From: Patescibacteria group bacterium
Lineage (GTDB): Bacteria > Patescibacteria > Paceibacteria > Moranbacterales > UBA1568
DNA: 6,122 nucleotides
Reading direction: 5' to 3'
Assembly (NCBI GenBank): GCA_030916685.1
Contig: JAUPWD010000021.1
Coordinates: 1-6,122, forward strand
Position 1 is the stretch's first letter. Each line of letters begins with the position of its first letter. The position numbers were made by a program, and so were the translations under genes. The notes beneath the pieces are model-generated. The model saw nothing but the letters and a program-made list of their open reading frames with translations. It was not told the DNA's origin and did not search any database. Shown here one piece after another: positions 6,067-6,122 of this stretch.

Positions 6067-6122
6067 ATGACTGTTCAATCAAACGGATACGATCGAAAAG
6101 TGGCCAAGGATCTCATCCTTGA
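6067..6122 (+). CDS. Start of an unidentified gene, truncated by the window edge
   Basis: Only 18 codons are visible (MTVQSNGYDRKVAKDLIL, then a partial codon), too little to identify. The ATG at 6067 is chosen because its distance from the TATACT element matches the helicase gene exactly and the frame stays open to the edge. A competing ATG at 6057 opens a frame that stops at 6120-6122 after 21 codons and is probably not used. No Shine-Dalgarno is evident, as for the helicase. Confidence 0.45.
   Translation, partial: MTVQSNGYDRKVAKDLIL

Overview
The window reads as a compact bacterial chromosome segment, most likely from a Patescibacteria/CPR (Parcubacteria-like) genome. That placement is inference. 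It rests on the CPR-like look of the CTP synthase (GEYQN near the N-terminal break, GLCYGMQ at the amidotransferase nucleophile) and on a PIF1-type helicase with a C-terminal Myb-like domain. All supported genes are on the + strand. There are no rRNA or tRNA genes, CRISPR arrays or insertion sequences, and no gene-free stretch longer than about 300 bases.

Layout. Positions 1-1284 hold the C-terminal two thirds of CTP synthase (pyrG). Its coding sequence is intact from 79, but the homologous frame upstream (1-78) is damaged and carries a TGA where the family has glycine. Next is a 536-residue PIF1-family helicase (1357-2967), with its own extended -10 promoter and a very short leader without a Shine-Dalgarno sequence. 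A 183-base gap holds weak hairpin terminators and a good promoter for an unrecognised 260-residue protein (3151-3933). That gene ends at a hairpin terminator, and a near-consensus promoter begins one base after its T-tract. This promoter drives a full-length dihydroxy-acid dehydratase (ilvD, 4091-5941) that closely resembles the proteobacterial enzyme. A strong terminator follows, then a promoter and the first 18 codons of another gene running off the right edge.

How it fits together. The genes do not form a pathway: nucleotide synthesis (PyrG), DNA unwinding (PIF1), an orphan, and branched-chain amino acid synthesis (IlvD). From the helicase on, each gene looks like its own transcription unit. 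Two promoter and leader styles alternate. The helicase and the right-edge gene share TATACTGARAGA exactly 27 bases before the ATG, without an obvious ribosome binding site. The orphan and ilvD share a -35/-10 promoter, a small hairpin beginning at the predicted transcript start, a TTAACA box and a Shine-Dalgarno. Because the same signals occur on both sides of ilvD, it looks resident in this genome and not spliced in by misassembly. No clearly new multi-gene system is visible. The points most worth following are ilvD in a CPR-like setting, the shared leader architecture and the damaged pyrG segment.
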